Positions 18,224 to 27,177 of a stretch of 64,000 bases of DNA are shown here, in pieces (within the stretch, counting starts at the first letter, position 1; each line of letters begins with the position of its first letter). A program made the position numbers and the translations under genes. This stretch comes from Bacteroidales bacterium (lineage in GTDB: Bacteria > Bacteroidota > Bacteroidia > Bacteroidales > WCHB1-69). Location of the stretch: NCBI GenBank assembly GCA_024400835.1, contig JAKSMC010000004.1, positions 47,749-111,748 of the forward strand, read 5' to 3'. The notes beneath the pieces are model-generated. The model saw only the letters and a list, made by a program, of their open reading frames with translations. It ran no database searches and had not been told where the DNA came from.

Positions 18224-19525
18224 TTACGGCGCCATGTTGAGGTATTCGTCATACATTGAGTCCTCGATTTGGGAAAGCTGCTCGTTGATGTAGTGCTTGA
18301 TGAGATATTTGTCCTCGCGGGTTCCGCAAAGGCGTCGGAGTGCTTCGTTGACCTCGCGGATTGTGCCCACGCATTCGAAAGGCTTGTATTTGGAGAGGCC
18401 GCTGAGCTCGTCGAAATACTGTTGCAGTTCCTTCTTGTTGAGCAGGTCTTCGCCGAAAATGTCAATCATTGTGGCATCGTCGATGAACGGCGATAGAATG
18501 ATGTATGCGAAAAGGCACTTCGGGCAGTTGCAGCACCATTTGTTCTCCTTGCTGCCGGCATTGCAGCTTTTGAAGACTTTGAAATACTGCGGGTGCGTGG
18601 CAAACTTCTCGGCAATCTGCAACTCGGTGAGCTTGCGCAAGTGACTGTAGTAGTGATTGCAACTGTTCATATATTGGTCCACATAGCTGCGGAAGTCCAA
18701 CTCGAATTCTAAAGATTTGGAGTATTGGTGGTTGATGTACGTGCCGGGAATTGTGGGCTCGTTGGCGGAAGACTCGTTGGACAGTGCCACGTCGCGGATG
18801 CCTGTGACAGCGCTGAGCAGGGTGGAGTAGAAGGCCAACATAGCGGAAAACGGTGTGTGCCCGTTGAGATAGCCCTGCTTGTTGAGTTCCAACAACTCGG
18901 GAGCGATTTCGCGCTTGAGGATGATGATCTGCTCGGGATTGCCGAAGCCGGCGATGCGGGCGCAATCCAATGTGGCACCGCGCGGATTGATGATGAACGG
19001 CACAACCTCACGCTGGGTGCGCAAGTCTTCGAGCGTCACCACGGAGTCCTTGCCACCGCCGATGGGCACGATGACCCGGCCGCTTTCCTCTGTGCGACTG
19101 AAGGTGGCCGTGTCTAATGTCGGCGCGCCCTCCTCGAAGGAAAATTCCAAAAAGTCCTGGAATTCCACGTGGATATTGTTCTTGTAGGTGAATTCCCCCA
19201 AGCCTTTCCAATAGAGCTTCGCCCACCATAACTGCTGGTCGTAGTTGAGTTCGTAGGGCTTGATATGGATGGTCGGACAGCAGGCGCACTTCCAATAACT
19301 GATCAGCTCGATCATGCCGATGTTGAAAATGATGCCGTCGAGTTCCCGAAGGTCGGTAGGATAGTTGGCGTAGATGCCGGCTTGCAACACCATGTTCGGG
19401 CGGAAACGAATGTCTTCGCCGATTTGAAAATCAAACTGGATGTGCAATTCACCGTTACGGAGTTCGTAAGTGTAGCCGTTGTACGTAAATGTCGGATGTT
19501 GAATACGTAACTCTTCAAATGTCAT
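18224..19525 (-). CDS. MurL-like epimerase (PP-loop ATPase fold)
   Basis: The 433-residue protein has a PP-loop-like motif IPIGGGKDSVVTLEDL and a later SNESSANEPTIPG/NHQYSKSLEFE block. These match my memory of MurL, the ATP-dependent UDP-MurNAc-L-Ala-L-Glu epimerase that makes D-Glu for peptidoglycan in some bacteria lacking MurI. A CNCPKC motif (WCCNCPKCLFAY) suggests a metal site near the C-terminus. The start is the ATG at 19525 (MTFEELRIQH); the longer frame extends through the promoter. The alternative is an uncharacterised ATP pyrophosphatase. Confidence 0.6.
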   Translation of the reverse strand: MTFEELRIQHPTFTYNGYTYELRNGELHIQFDFQIGEDIRFRPNMVLQAGIYANYPTDLRELDGIIFNIGMIELISYWKCACCPTIHIKPYELNYDQQLWWAKLYWKGLGEFTYKNNIHVEFQDFLEFSFEEGAPTLDTATFSRTEESGRVIVPIGGGKDSVVTLEDLRTQREVVPFIINPRGATLDCARIAGFGNPEQIIILKREIAPELLELNKQGYLNGHTPFSAMLAFYSTLLSAVTGIRDVALSNESSANEPTIPGTYINHQYSKSLEFELDFRSYVDQYMNSCNHYYSHLRKLTELQIAEKFATHPQYFKVFKSCNAGSKENKWCCNCPKCLFAYIILSPFIDDATMIDIFGEDLLNKKELQQYFDELSGLSKYKPFECVGTIREVNEALRRLCGTREDKYLIKHYINEQLSQIEDSMYDEYLNMAP

Positions 19526-19546
19526 AGGTCGGTTTTTTAGAGAGTG

Positions 19547-19554
19547 CAAAAATA
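19547..19554 (-). promoter_or_regulatory. Promoter -7 element of the MurL-like gene
   Basis: TATTTTTG on the minus strand, 22 bases before the ATG at 19525. Confidence 0.65.
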
Positions 19555-19610
19555 CAAAAATAGCGTTGACTATTGACATTGACGTTGACTTTTTCAGCTG
19601 TTGGCTGTTT

Positions 19611-19643
19611 GGAACCTGAAACTTGAAACCTGAAACTTGAAAT
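19611..19643. repeat. Short-period intergenic repeat (GAAACCTGAAACTT type)
   Basis: Nearly three units of the motif, directly before the YqgE promoter. A neighbouring run TTGACTATTGACATTGACG (from ~19566) is a second simple repeat. Confidence 0.8.
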
Positions 19644-19651
19644 ATTTTTTG

Positions 19652-19659
19652 TATCTTTG
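19652..19659 (+). promoter_or_regulatory. Promoter -7 element of the YqgE-PorT-like operon
   Basis: TATCTTTG followed by CGC, 24 bases before the ATG at 19684. Confidence 0.7.
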
Positions 19660-19683
19660 CGCTCGTTTTCATTCTAAGTACAG

Positions 19684-20265
19684 ATGCATCATTATAGAGA
19701 TTTATTGAAAGTAAAACAGACGGAGTTCGGACTCGCGCCCGGCAGGCTGTTGGTGGCTGTCCCATATTTCAATGACGCCTTTTTCAATCGCTCTTTGGTG
19801 CTGCTTACAGATTATGACAAGGAGAATTGTGCCGGCCTCATCGTCAATCACCAACTGCAGTATCCCGTGCACGAACTGGTGGACGAACTGCAGGTGGAAG
19901 ACAAAATGTACCTCGGCGGCCCGGTGCTGCCGTCGGCTCTCTTCCTGCTCCATAATTTCGAAAGTTGTACGGCTTCGTCCAAAATCGTCCCCAATATCTA
20001 TGTCGGCTACGACAAGGTGCTCTTGGCCTTGATCGAACATCGCGCGATTGCAACGCTCAAGTACAAGTTCCTCATGGGCTATTCCGGATGGAGTCCCGGA
20101 CAATTGGAAGACGAAATCGCGAAAAATATGTGGGTGATTGCCAATCCCACGCCGGATCTGGTGTTCAACACGCCGCCTGAAGAAATGTGGAACAAGGCGG
20201 TCCGCACCCTCGGTCCGGAATATGCCCACTGGCTCAATGTGCCTAAATACATTAATTTGAATTAG
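19684..20265 (+). CDS. YqgE/AlgH family protein (UPF0301)
   Basis: A 193-residue soluble protein. Family signatures are the N-terminal LAPGRLLVAVPYFNDAFFNRS, then GLIVNHQ and LGGPV. YqgE/AlgH proteins have a compact alpha/beta fold and no agreed biochemical role. It is followed after three bases by the PorT-like gene, so the two are probably co-transcribed. Confidence 0.9.
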   Translation: MHHYRDLLKVKQTEFGLAPGRLLVAVPYFNDAFFNRSLVLLTDYDKENCAGLIVNHQLQYPVHELVDELQVEDKMYLGGPVLPSALFLLHNFESCTASSKIVPNIYVGYDKVLLALIEHRAIATLKYKFLMGYSGWSPGQLEDEIAKNMWVIANPTPDLVFNTPPEEMWNKAVRTLGPEYAHWLNVPKYINLN

Positions 20266-20268
20266 CCT

Positions 20269-20922
20269 ATGAAACGCTGTTTTGCTGTATTCATTATGAT
20301 GGCTGTGATGCTCTGTGCCATGGCCCAAACCGAAAGCAAGGTCGGTACTTTTGCAGGTGGCGTCAGCGTGGGCGCTACGACGTCACAGATCTCGGGCGAC
20401 AATCTCGGAGGCTTTCATAAAATCGGAGCCACCGCCGGCGTCTATGCCAATTGCCTGCTTTTAGATAATCCCAAATTCGGAATGAAATTACAGATGGAGA
20501 TGAACTTCGTGATGAAGGGCAGCCATTCATACACACCGCCCAGACAGGTCGCTACGGCTGTGGGCAAATATGTGCTCAACTTAGGATATCTGGAAGTGCC
20601 AGTCCTGTTGCGCATGCGCATTGCCCGCATTACCATCCGCAACAGCAGTGACTTCGAATTCGAGGTAGGCCCTGCCTTCGGCGTGAACATCTACCATAGA
20701 GAAAGGGATATGTACGGACTGATCCCCGGACGCCCCGACTTTCATCGTTGCGAACTCTCCCTTATGGGCGGCCTGACCTACTCGTTCAAAGAACACCACG
20801 GCATAACCCTGCGCTACTCCAATTCCATTTTGCCGGTGCGCATTCCTAACTGGGCCGTGAACAGGTGGATTTACAAACAGTACAACTCTGTGATCTACCT
20901 TACTTACTCTTATCAATTTTAA
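20269..20922 (+). CDS. PorT-family outer-membrane beta-barrel protein
   Basis: The 217-residue protein has a signal peptide (CFAVFIMMAVMLCAMA) and then alternating amphipathic strands ending in an aromatic C-terminus (YLTYSYQF), typical of outer-membrane barrels. Strand patterns such as LGYLEVPVLLRM and FEFEVGPAFGVN resemble the PorT/OMP_b-brl_2 group. PorT itself is needed for type IX secretion, and a T9SS cargo gene is present at 57364, but this could be any small barrel of that fold. Its 3' end overlaps the convergent lipoprotein gene by 23 bases. Confidence 0.75.
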   Translation: MKRCFAVFIMMAVMLCAMAQTESKVGTFAGGVSVGATTSQISGDNLGGFHKIGATAGVYANCLLLDNPKFGMKLQMEMNFVMKGSHSYTPPRQVATAVGKYVLNLGYLEVPVLLRMRIARITIRNSSDFEFEVGPAFGVNIYHRERDMYGLIPGRPDFHRCELSLMGGLTYSFKEHHGITLRYSNSILPVRIPNWAVNRWIYKQYNSVIYLTYSYQF

Positions 20923-22561
20923 ATTCCTCTTCCACATCCCAATAGGCGCGTACGTTGATGGCCGATGGATATGTGGTGATGGCCTCGGGCTGCATCTTGC
21001 GGCGGTAGTCGCCAGTGTCCCAATGACCGTTGCCGTTAAGGTCGTGGATGATTTTGACTTGGTAGGCGCCTGGATCTAAGTGCTCGTAAGTGATGGTCGT
21101 GTCCGCGCGGAAGGCACTCTCCGCCACCATTGCTTTGTCAGACCACAACTGCGCAATCACGGGGTAGTCGATTTCTTCCGACAAACTGTAGGACATTATG
21201 ATATTGCCGTAGTCCTTTTCCGACTTGCAGGTGAATGAGGATTTCAGCGTGTCGTTCGTCAATCCGTTGTAGCCGCGAAATACGGAATCCGGGATGATGA
21301 GTTGGTAGCTTTTCTTGCTTTCCATTTTCAGCGGAATGGCCAACTTCGTGGTGAAAGTGTCCGGTACGGCGATGCGAACAGCCTCGGTGTCCGTTTTTGA
21401 TATGAGCATTGCCTCAAAAGTGTCCGTAGGCAGAATGGGATAAGAAAAACTCAGCGTCAGCGGCTTGTAGAAATGACCTTCGTTTTGGAAGGTGACACGC
21501 AACTTCTTTACAGTCTGCTGGGCATTTCCGCCGGCTCTGCCGCCAGAGTTGCTTTTGGCTTTGTATGGCTTCAAAAACACGGTGTCAGTGTGCCCGTCAG
21601 CAGTGAGCAGATAACTCAAGGAGTCGAAATTCAAAGACTTGAAATACCACGTAACCGTGTCTTGTGTGGGATTCCAACTTTGGAAATAGTCATTGTTTCC
21701 AGTGTGAGATTGTGCCTCGAATGTTGTGACAGATTTAGTGTACGGGAATTTGTAAATGCCGGCTTCCGGGTTCTCGTAACGCATCAGTTTCGGACAGGAA
21801 TCGGCAACTTCGAAGGCATACAGAGTGATTGCTTCTGGCGTGAAGGCAGTGTCTATCGGTCTGCCCGTGGAGTCTTTCCGCGGCTCCGGATAGGCCTCGT
21901 ACATTTTGTCTGCATAGGCTATGCTTTCGTTGGGCAGATCGTAAAGATAGTTGCTGTTGATGTCTTTCAACGCAAAAACCTTGTAAGCGCCCGGCGCAAT
22001 GTTCTGGAATGTGAAACTGCCGTCCGTCATGGATTTCGTGACGTAGTCCGGCGTGGCCGTCATCGGCAGCGAGTCGATATCCTGACGATAGAGCATCACG
22101 ACGTAGTCTTCGCCTTTTTCCAACGATTTGGCATTGGACAGCGTGCCTTTCAACATACAGGAATCTATGGCGTCGCCCGTGGAGAAACTGTAGTGATAGA
22201 GGTTCAGCTTGTTGCCTTCGGTAAAGTCTTGGATGCAGTTTGAAAATACCATATTGTAGGTGGTGTTTTCGCGCAGCGTGTCCTTGATTTTGATAATCAG
22301 AGTCTTGCCTTTGACGAGGTAGTCGGGCTGGTTCTTGAACGGCGGTGACACCATCACGTTTTCCGTGGGATTGTTGAGGGTGAAAAACTCGTTCATCGTG
22401 ATGGCTATCTTCTGTCCGCTGAAGTTTACACTCTGGTTGGCAGGCACTTCCTTGCCAATCACGGGCGGTTCCATATCTTTGGGACCACCGACGGGCGTGG
22501 CAATTTTGGCGCAGCCGGCCAGGAGGAAAACGGACAATATGACGAAGAATAGTCGTTTCAA
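20900..22561 (-). CDS. Lipoprotein with bacterial Ig-like (Big_5) domain
   Basis: A 553-residue surface or periplasmic lipoprotein. The lipobox FLLAGC follows a short hydrophobic stretch, and the mature part begins AKIATPVGGPKDMEPPVI, a pattern typical of Bacteroidota Big_5 proteins. Repeated beta domains follow, including a CarboxypepD-like segment FTFQNIAPGAYKVFAL. I choose the TTG at 22561 as start, because the only upstream ATG (22609) precedes the promoter box TATTTTTG at 22583-22590 and would encode a long unusual N-terminus. Function is unknown. Confidence 0.75.
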   Translation of the reverse strand: MKRLFFVILSVFLLAGCAKIATPVGGPKDMEPPVIGKEVPANQSVNFSGQKIAITMNEFFTLNNPTENVMVSPPFKNQPDYLVKGKTLIIKIKDTLRENTTYNMVFSNCIQDFTEGNKLNLYHYSFSTGDAIDSCMLKGTLSNAKSLEKGEDYVVMLYRQDIDSLPMTATPDYVTKSMTDGSFTFQNIAPGAYKVFALKDINSNYLYDLPNESIAYADKMYEAYPEPRKDSTGRPIDTAFTPEAITLYAFEVADSCPKLMRYENPEAGIYKFPYTKSVTTFEAQSHTGNNDYFQSWNPTQDTVTWYFKSLNFDSLSYLLTADGHTDTVFLKPYKAKSNSGGRAGGNAQQTVKKLRVTFQNEGHFYKPLTLSFSYPILPTDTFEAMLISKTDTEAVRIAVPDTFTTKLAIPLKMESKKSYQLIIPDSVFRGYNGLTNDTLKSSFTCKSEKDYGNIIMSYSLSEEIDYPVIAQLWSDKAMVAESAFRADTTITYEHLDPGAYQVKIIHDLNGNGHWDTGDYRRKMQPEAITTYPSAINVRAYWDVEEEFKIDKSK

Positions 22562-22582
22562 GATTATTTTCTTTAAGGGCGG

Positions 22583-22590
22583 CAAAAATA
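22583..22590 (-). promoter_or_regulatory. Promoter -7 element of the Big_5 lipoprotein gene
   Basis: TATTTTTG followed by CCGCCC on the minus strand; it supports the TTG start 21 bases downstream. Confidence 0.6.
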
Positions 22591-22602
22591 CAAAAAAAGG
22601 TT

Positions 22603-23727
22603 TTAGCACGGGGCTCCTTTGTCGGGCGTCGCGGTCACGATTACTGCATATTGCGTTTTGTCGGTCACTGGGGTGAGGCAGAGCCCTCCGTCAAACCACT
22701 TGCCGTCTCGATATTGCATCTCCGGCAACGACTGCACGTGCTCCCCGAGACCGTCGGGACGGAACTCTATGCGCATGCTGCCCGTCGATTGCGGGTGCAT
22801 GTAACGCTCGTAAAGTGTGTGCGCCGCCATGCCCATCGTCATGCGCAGGTTGATTTCCACCATCGGATTGAACTTGAACTTTTCGCTATCCTGATACACG
22901 AACATATCTACTCCCAAGAAACCACGATAATGTGGCTCTATGTTTTCTTGTATGAATTGTATTAAAGCATCTTTGATTTTGCTTAAAGTGGATGCTGCAA
23001 TCCATTGACTCAAAGTGTCTTCTATTTCTTTGTCCGAGCAGAGTCTGTTGCCGGCATAACCGTAATATTTGGTTTCGAAGAGTGAATAACTGGCAAAACG
23101 AACGTTGTTGTCGCGGCACTCGAACTCCATAGCGAAATCCTGTACTATATTATATAATGGTTCCGCCAGGATGGAGCCTTGGCGGCGAAGCACTCCCCGG
23201 CACTGCCGCTCCAGTGTGGGCGAAAACACTCCGTGGGCGTATAGGTTGCCGCGCCCGTTGCCCGAGTACGGCGACTTGAAAATGGCGTCTCGGTTGTCTT
23301 TTATGAATTGCTCGACCTGCTCGATTTCGGTCAGTAACTGAGCGGAACGCGGAATCTCAACGTCTGTGCAGTGCGCGCGCAGGAAGTCCATCGCGGTGAT
23401 GGAGGTCTTGCGATGCGCCAAAGTGCGGATATTGTCTAATTGTTCGGGCGTGGGCAGGTGCTCGTCAGAGAGTCCGGCGTTGCGCAGCTGGTGAGTTACA
23501 AGCTTGTCCCAACCCCAGGGAACGACGTGCGCGGGATGAAAACCCGATAAGTCCGGCAGTGGCGTGGAGTAGGGGAGGAACAGCCTCTGCTCTTCGTCGT
23601 CCGCCACGTAGCGTAGGAACGGAGCGCAGTCGTTGGCAAACTGTACCGCAGACTGCAGCGCCATAAAGTGCTCGTCGTTGTGCGCGAGGGCGTAGTCGTG
23701 CTCTGGATTGAAAATATACAGCGTCAT
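22603..23727 (-). CDS. ATP-grasp-like protein of unknown function
   Basis: The 374-residue protein has features of an ATP-grasp ligase: a glycine-rich loop KSPYSGNGRGN (about 165-175), GFLGVDMFVY, and a metal-binding end NPMVEINLRMTMG. The substrate is unknown. I start at 23727 (MTLYIFNPEHDYALAH), which matches the start of the truncated copy at 25804. The truncated copy lies directly behind the CNNM/CorC gene, so the ancestral position was probably there. See the pseudogene entry at 25524-25804. Confidence 0.7.
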   Translation of the reverse strand: MTLYIFNPEHDYALAHNDEHFMALQSAVQFANDCAPFLRYVADDEEQRLFLPYSTPLPDLSGFHPAHVVPWGWDKLVTHQLRNAGLSDEHLPTPEQLDNIRTLAHRKTSITAMDFLRAHCTDVEIPRSAQLLTEIEQVEQFIKDNRDAIFKSPYSGNGRGNLYAHGVFSPTLERQCRGVLRRQGSILAEPLYNIVQDFAMEFECRDNNVRFASYSLFETKYYGYAGNRLCSDKEIEDTLSQWIAASTLSKIKDALIQFIQENIEPHYRGFLGVDMFVYQDSEKFKFNPMVEINLRMTMGMAAHTLYERYMHPQSTGSMRIEFRPDGLGEHVQSLPEMQYRDGKWFDGGLCLTPVTDKTQYAVIVTATPDKGAPC

Positions 23728-23744
23728 AGGATTCGTCGTGTTTG

Positions 23745-24947
23745 TTAATACAAAAATCCCATTACCCACAAAGGCAATTTGTTTCCTATGGGGAATTCTA
23801 TGGAATCCGCTAAAACGTATGCGTCTTTAAGTTGGGTGATTTGAGTGAATTTTTTGTGCTCTCCACCTACTTCGAAGGTCGTTTTTCCATCCACTTTGAA
23901 GTCGCCTGCGGATTTGCCGTACTCGATTTCGTGCTTGTACGACAGCTGGTTGGCAATAAAGCATTCTCTGATTGTCCCAAGATGAGCCGATTGGCTTATC
24001 GCATACATTAGATTTGGGTTCTGCAGATAGATCTTGTCGGGCTTCTGCATTTTGGAAATGGAGATGTTGTCAGAGTAGAGCAACTTTATCAGTTCCGCTT
24101 TCTGCATACTGATTAAATAGTGCAAAACGGTTTTCTTGTTGATTTCAAGGTACTTGGTTAATTTGGCGATGTTTACGTCAAAAGGCACGTTCTGGGCTAA
24201 GAATATAAGTAGGGTTTTGATTTTACGAGTGTAGGATACTTCGATGTTGCAAAATTGCGTCATCTCCTGTTCGATGATGTATGTGATTATGTTCTCTATT
24301 CGGTTGTAGTATTCCTCTATATCTCCATTGTAGAATGGGTAATAGCCGACTTTGAGGTACTCTTCGAATAATCTTTGTGGCCGGCATTGTGCGTTGACTT
24401 GTTGACAAATATAGTGTGGGTCTTCGAGAATTTCTGACAAGTCGTATGTGGGAATGTCGATTCCTTTGTAAAAATGAAGAAATTCCCTGAAAGAAAGGCC
24501 TGGCATTGTGTAGGAGAGTGCTCTTCGTGACAAATCTGCATCCGCATTTAGAATTTGCAGCAGCGATGATCCGCTAAAGGTCACTTTGAGATCGGGATAT
24601 AGATCGTAGATTTCTTTGATTTCCTTACTCCAAGTTGGATATTTGTGGACTTCGTCCAAGAACAAATGTTCGCCGCCCATTAAGTGGAATTTCTCCGCTA
24701 ACTCTAATAAGGAATGTGAAGAAAAATACAGGCTGTCCATTACGCAATATAAGGCCTTACCCGGCTGGACACCGTATTTGTCCTTTATGTATTGCCGAAT
24801 CAACGTCGTTTTGCCAACGCCGCGTGACCCTTTGATACCGACTAACTGTCTGTCCCATTTGATTTGGTTCATCATCCCCCGCACCATTGTCATCGGGACT
24901 TGTGAAATCAGCATATTGTGTTTTTTGAATAGAGTGTCCATCGCCAT
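23745..24947 (-). CDS. Stand-alone AAA ATPase with DUF4143 domain (copy 1)
   Basis: A 400-residue AAA_14-DUF4143 protein. Walker A is GSRGVGKTTL, Walker B HLFLDEVHKYP, and a sensor-like TFSGSSLLQI follows. The C-terminal DUF4143 region ends in a nuclease-like half (TTFEVGGEHKK) that resembles a decayed PD-(D/E)XK fold. The family is very common in Bacteroidota and archaea but its role is unsettled. The start at 24947 (MAMDTLFKKH) follows the promoter box by ten bases. It lies between two copies of the ATP-grasp-like gene, which suggests it arrived by insertion. Two more family members are at 39440 and 53756. Confidence 0.85.
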   Translation of the reverse strand: MAMDTLFKKHNMLISQVPMTMVRGMMNQIKWDRQLVGIKGSRGVGKTTLIRQYIKDKYGVQPGKALYCVMDSLYFSSHSLLELAEKFHLMGGEHLFLDEVHKYPTWSKEIKEIYDLYPDLKVTFSGSSLLQILNADADLSRRALSYTMPGLSFREFLHFYKGIDIPTYDLSEILEDPHYICQQVNAQCRPQRLFEEYLKVGYYPFYNGDIEEYYNRIENIITYIIEQEMTQFCNIEVSYTRKIKTLLIFLAQNVPFDVNIAKLTKYLEINKKTVLHYLISMQKAELIKLLYSDNISISKMQKPDKIYLQNPNLMYAISQSAHLGTIRECFIANQLSYKHEIEYGKSAGDFKVDGKTTFEVGGEHKKFTQITQLKDAYVLADSIEFPIGNKLPLWVMGFLY

Positions 24948-24957
24948 AAATTTTCTG

Positions 24958-25021
24958 CAAAAATACAAAAAAGGTTAACGCGGTAACCGATTTTTTGTAA
25001 AAAATGGTTACTGCGCTAACC
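24958..25021 (-). promoter_or_regulatory. Promoter with 49-bp palindromic operator of DUF4143 ATPase copy 1
   Basis: The -7 box TATTTTTG is at 24958-24965 (minus strand). Seven bases further upstream lies an imperfect palindrome, 24973-25021. Its arms GGTTAACGCGGTAACC and GGTTACTGCGCTAACC face each other around a T/A-rich centre. The position between -7 and -60 fits a repressor site or a site for autoregulation. Confidence 0.65.
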
Positions 25022-25523
25022 TTTTTGGGCGATATATAATGTATAATGCTGTTATACAATATTTTATATTAAACGAAAAATGTTGCTTACAAGGTCTGTG
25101 GTAGAATTTGAAAGGATACTATATACTACTTGGCTTGCTTATGTATAAATATCACGGCGCAGCCGTACCTTGATCAACCCCGTTAGGGGTTGAATATTTG
25201 TAAAGAAGGGCGCAATCTGTGGGTGAAGGATGGCGAAGTGCGGTAGTGGCGGCGCGGAGTGGCTTGCGCCGAAGAACAAAGCGTGCTGTCGCCGCCTGTC
25301 GGGGAAGCAAATAACTGAAAATCAGAAGCAAACAAGGCCTGCGGGCGATGCGATAGAGGGCCGCGGCAGCGATTGGAGCCCATTTACTTGCGTGCGGGGG
25401 GGGAGGATGGGGTGTTTATATGGAAGCAAATCTGGGCTAATCGGAAGCAAATTTGCGCCTTGCGGCGCATGGTGGGCGGGCAGCAAGTTAGGGCGTAAAG
25501 CGCGACGGCACAGCGTTGGGAAG
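25022..25523. other. 500-bp gene-free segment with hairpin and AAGCAAA repeats
   Basis: No gene is supported here. The right two-thirds is more G+C-rich than its neighbours. It contains a perfect hairpin AACCCC-GTTA-GGGGTT (25176-25191) followed by GAATATTTG, and four copies of AAGCAAA (near 25306, 25327, 25423 and 25445). It lies between the inserted ATPase gene and the truncated ATP-grasp copy and was probably carried in with the ATPase. Confidence 0.6.
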
Positions 25524-25804
25524 GGTGTGGGCAGGTGCTCGTCAGAGAGTCCGGCGTTGCGCAGTTGGTGAGTCACAAGCTTGTCCCAACCCCAGGGAAC
25601 GACGTGCGCGGGATGAAAACCCGATAAGTCCGGTATTGGCGTGGAGTAGGGGAGGAACAGACTCTGCTCTTCGTCGTCCGTCACGTAGCGTAGGAACGAC
25701 GCGCAGTCGTTGGCAAACTGCACCGCAGACTGCAGCGTCATAAAGTGCTCGTCGTTGTGCGCGAGGGCGTAGTCGTGCTCCGGATTGAAAATATACAGCG
25801 TCAT
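25524..25804 (-). pseudogene. Truncated duplicate of the ATP-grasp-like gene
   Basis: The first 94 codons match the gene at 22603-23727 with only five amino-acid changes in the first 94. Homology then stops abruptly after SDEHLPTP, at about 25524, and the frame runs on into unrelated sequence. Its ATG lies five bases after the stop of the CNNM/CorC gene, which looks like the native operon position. It is therefore the stump of the original gene, left when the ATPase-bearing segment arrived. Confidence 0.85.
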
Positions 25805-25809
25805 AAGGC

Positions 25810-27114
25810 TTATATTTCTCCGTCTCCGTCATCTTCTTTGTCTATTTTGGAAATCAAGACCTTATCGATGCGGTGGTGGTCAATGTCAACGATTTCGATT
25901 TTGTATCCTAAACATTCGAAGGAGGTGCCTACTTGTGGTAGGTGCTCGATGTTTTCCAAAACGAGCCCCGCGACGGAGGAGTAGTCGATTTCCTCAAAAT
26001 CAATTTCCATACCGGCAATAATGTTGGGAAGACATTCGATGTCGGCATCACCGCTGACCAAAAAACTGCCGTCGTCGCGTATTACGACATCTGGTTCCAC
26101 AATCTCTTCTTCTTCCGGCATTTCGCCGATGATGTTTTCCGTCAAATCGTGCAAAGTGATGATTCCGGCCATTGAGCCGTATTCATCAACCACTACGCAG
26201 AAATAGAACTGACGTTTGCGGAACTCATTCAAAATCTCTTGAGCTTCTGTGGTTTCCGGACATACGATGGGGTCGTCTAATAAGTCTCTGAGCTGAAATT
26301 GCTCTTTGGCAAGTTTCTTAATGAGGAATTCCTTTACCGTAAGTACACCAATGTAGTTGTCCAACGTATCGTCGCAAACCAGCACCTTGCTGTTGTGCAG
26401 TTGGAGTACTTCTCTCAAAAACTCGTCATCCGATTGGTTGATGTCTATCCATTCTATTTCGGGACGGGGAACCATAATGTGGCGTGCCCTTTTGTCTGCA
26501 AAATAGAAGACATTTTCGTGGATCCTGTTTTCGTCTTCTTCTATAACTCCTTCCTGAGAAGCGGTTTTGATGATAAGGCGTAGTTCATCTTCCGTTAGGT
26601 GCTCTTCGGGCTCCTTGATACCCAACATCTTGTCTGTGACTTTGGTTGACCAAGAGAGTAGCTTGACGAAAGGGAAGAAGATGCGGCTGAAGATGTAAAC
26701 AAAGGGTGCAACCACAACAGCGGACTTTTCCGGATTTGAAAGGGCAATAGTTTTAGGCACTAATTCGCCCCAGACAATGGAGAAGAAGGTAATCAGTGCG
26801 ATGCCGAGAATGCTGGCTAAGACATAGGCCGTATGCGGAGCTACGTTCATCCACTCAAAAAGAGGAGTGATGTAAACGGCAAGGTATTCGCCGCCGTAAA
26901 AACCGTTGATGATTCCAATCAGTGTGATACCCACCTGAATGGAAGAGAGAAAATTCTCGGAATTTTCTTTTAGCTTGGTTGCGCAGCGGAAACCCTTTTT
27001 GTGTTTGTCTTTGTAACTTTCCAAACGACTCTTTCGAGAGGAAACCAATGCGATTTCGCTCAATGAGAAAAATCCATTGAGTAAGATTAGAAAAATAATG
27101 ACGATGATTTTCAA
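25810..27114 (-). CDS. CNNM/CorC-family membrane protein (hemolysin-like)
   Basis: A 434-residue protein in the family order: DUF21 transmembrane domain (about 1-170, three to four helices), paired CBS domains (about 190-320, with HIMVPRPEIEW and YFCVVVDEYGSMAGIITLHD) and a C-terminal CorC/HlyC FAD-like domain. Members are implicated in Mg2+/Co2+ efflux or homeostasis, and in some Bacteroidota (GldE) in gliding or secretion. I cannot separate these. It is encoded just upstream of the truncated ATP-grasp gene. Confidence 0.88.
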   Translation of the reverse strand: MKIIVIIFLILLNGFFSLSEIALVSSRKSRLESYKDKHKKGFRCATKLKENSENFLSSIQVGITLIGIINGFYGGEYLAVYITPLFEWMNVAPHTAYVLASILGIALITFFSIVWGELVPKTIALSNPEKSAVVVAPFVYIFSRIFFPFVKLLSWSTKVTDKMLGIKEPEEHLTEDELRLIIKTASQEGVIEEDENRIHENVFYFADKRARHIMVPRPEIEWIDINQSDDEFLREVLQLHNSKVLVCDDTLDNYIGVLTVKEFLIKKLAKEQFQLRDLLDDPIVCPETTEAQEILNEFRKRQFYFCVVVDEYGSMAGIITLHDLTENIIGEMPEEEEIVEPDVVIRDDGSFLVSGDADIECLPNIIAGMEIDFEEIDYSSVAGLVLENIEHLPQVGTSFECLGYKIEIVDIDHHRIDKVLISKIDKEDDGDGEI

Positions 27115-27177
27115 AATGATATGTATTTGTTGATAATAATCTGAAATGTTGTGTTAGGATGTTTTTAATATACTGAT

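Noticed and set aside
25140..25520. Possible tRNA or structured RNA gene
   Set aside because: The hairpin AACCCC-GTTA-GGGGTT is isolated; no cloverleaf or known RNA core can be built around it.
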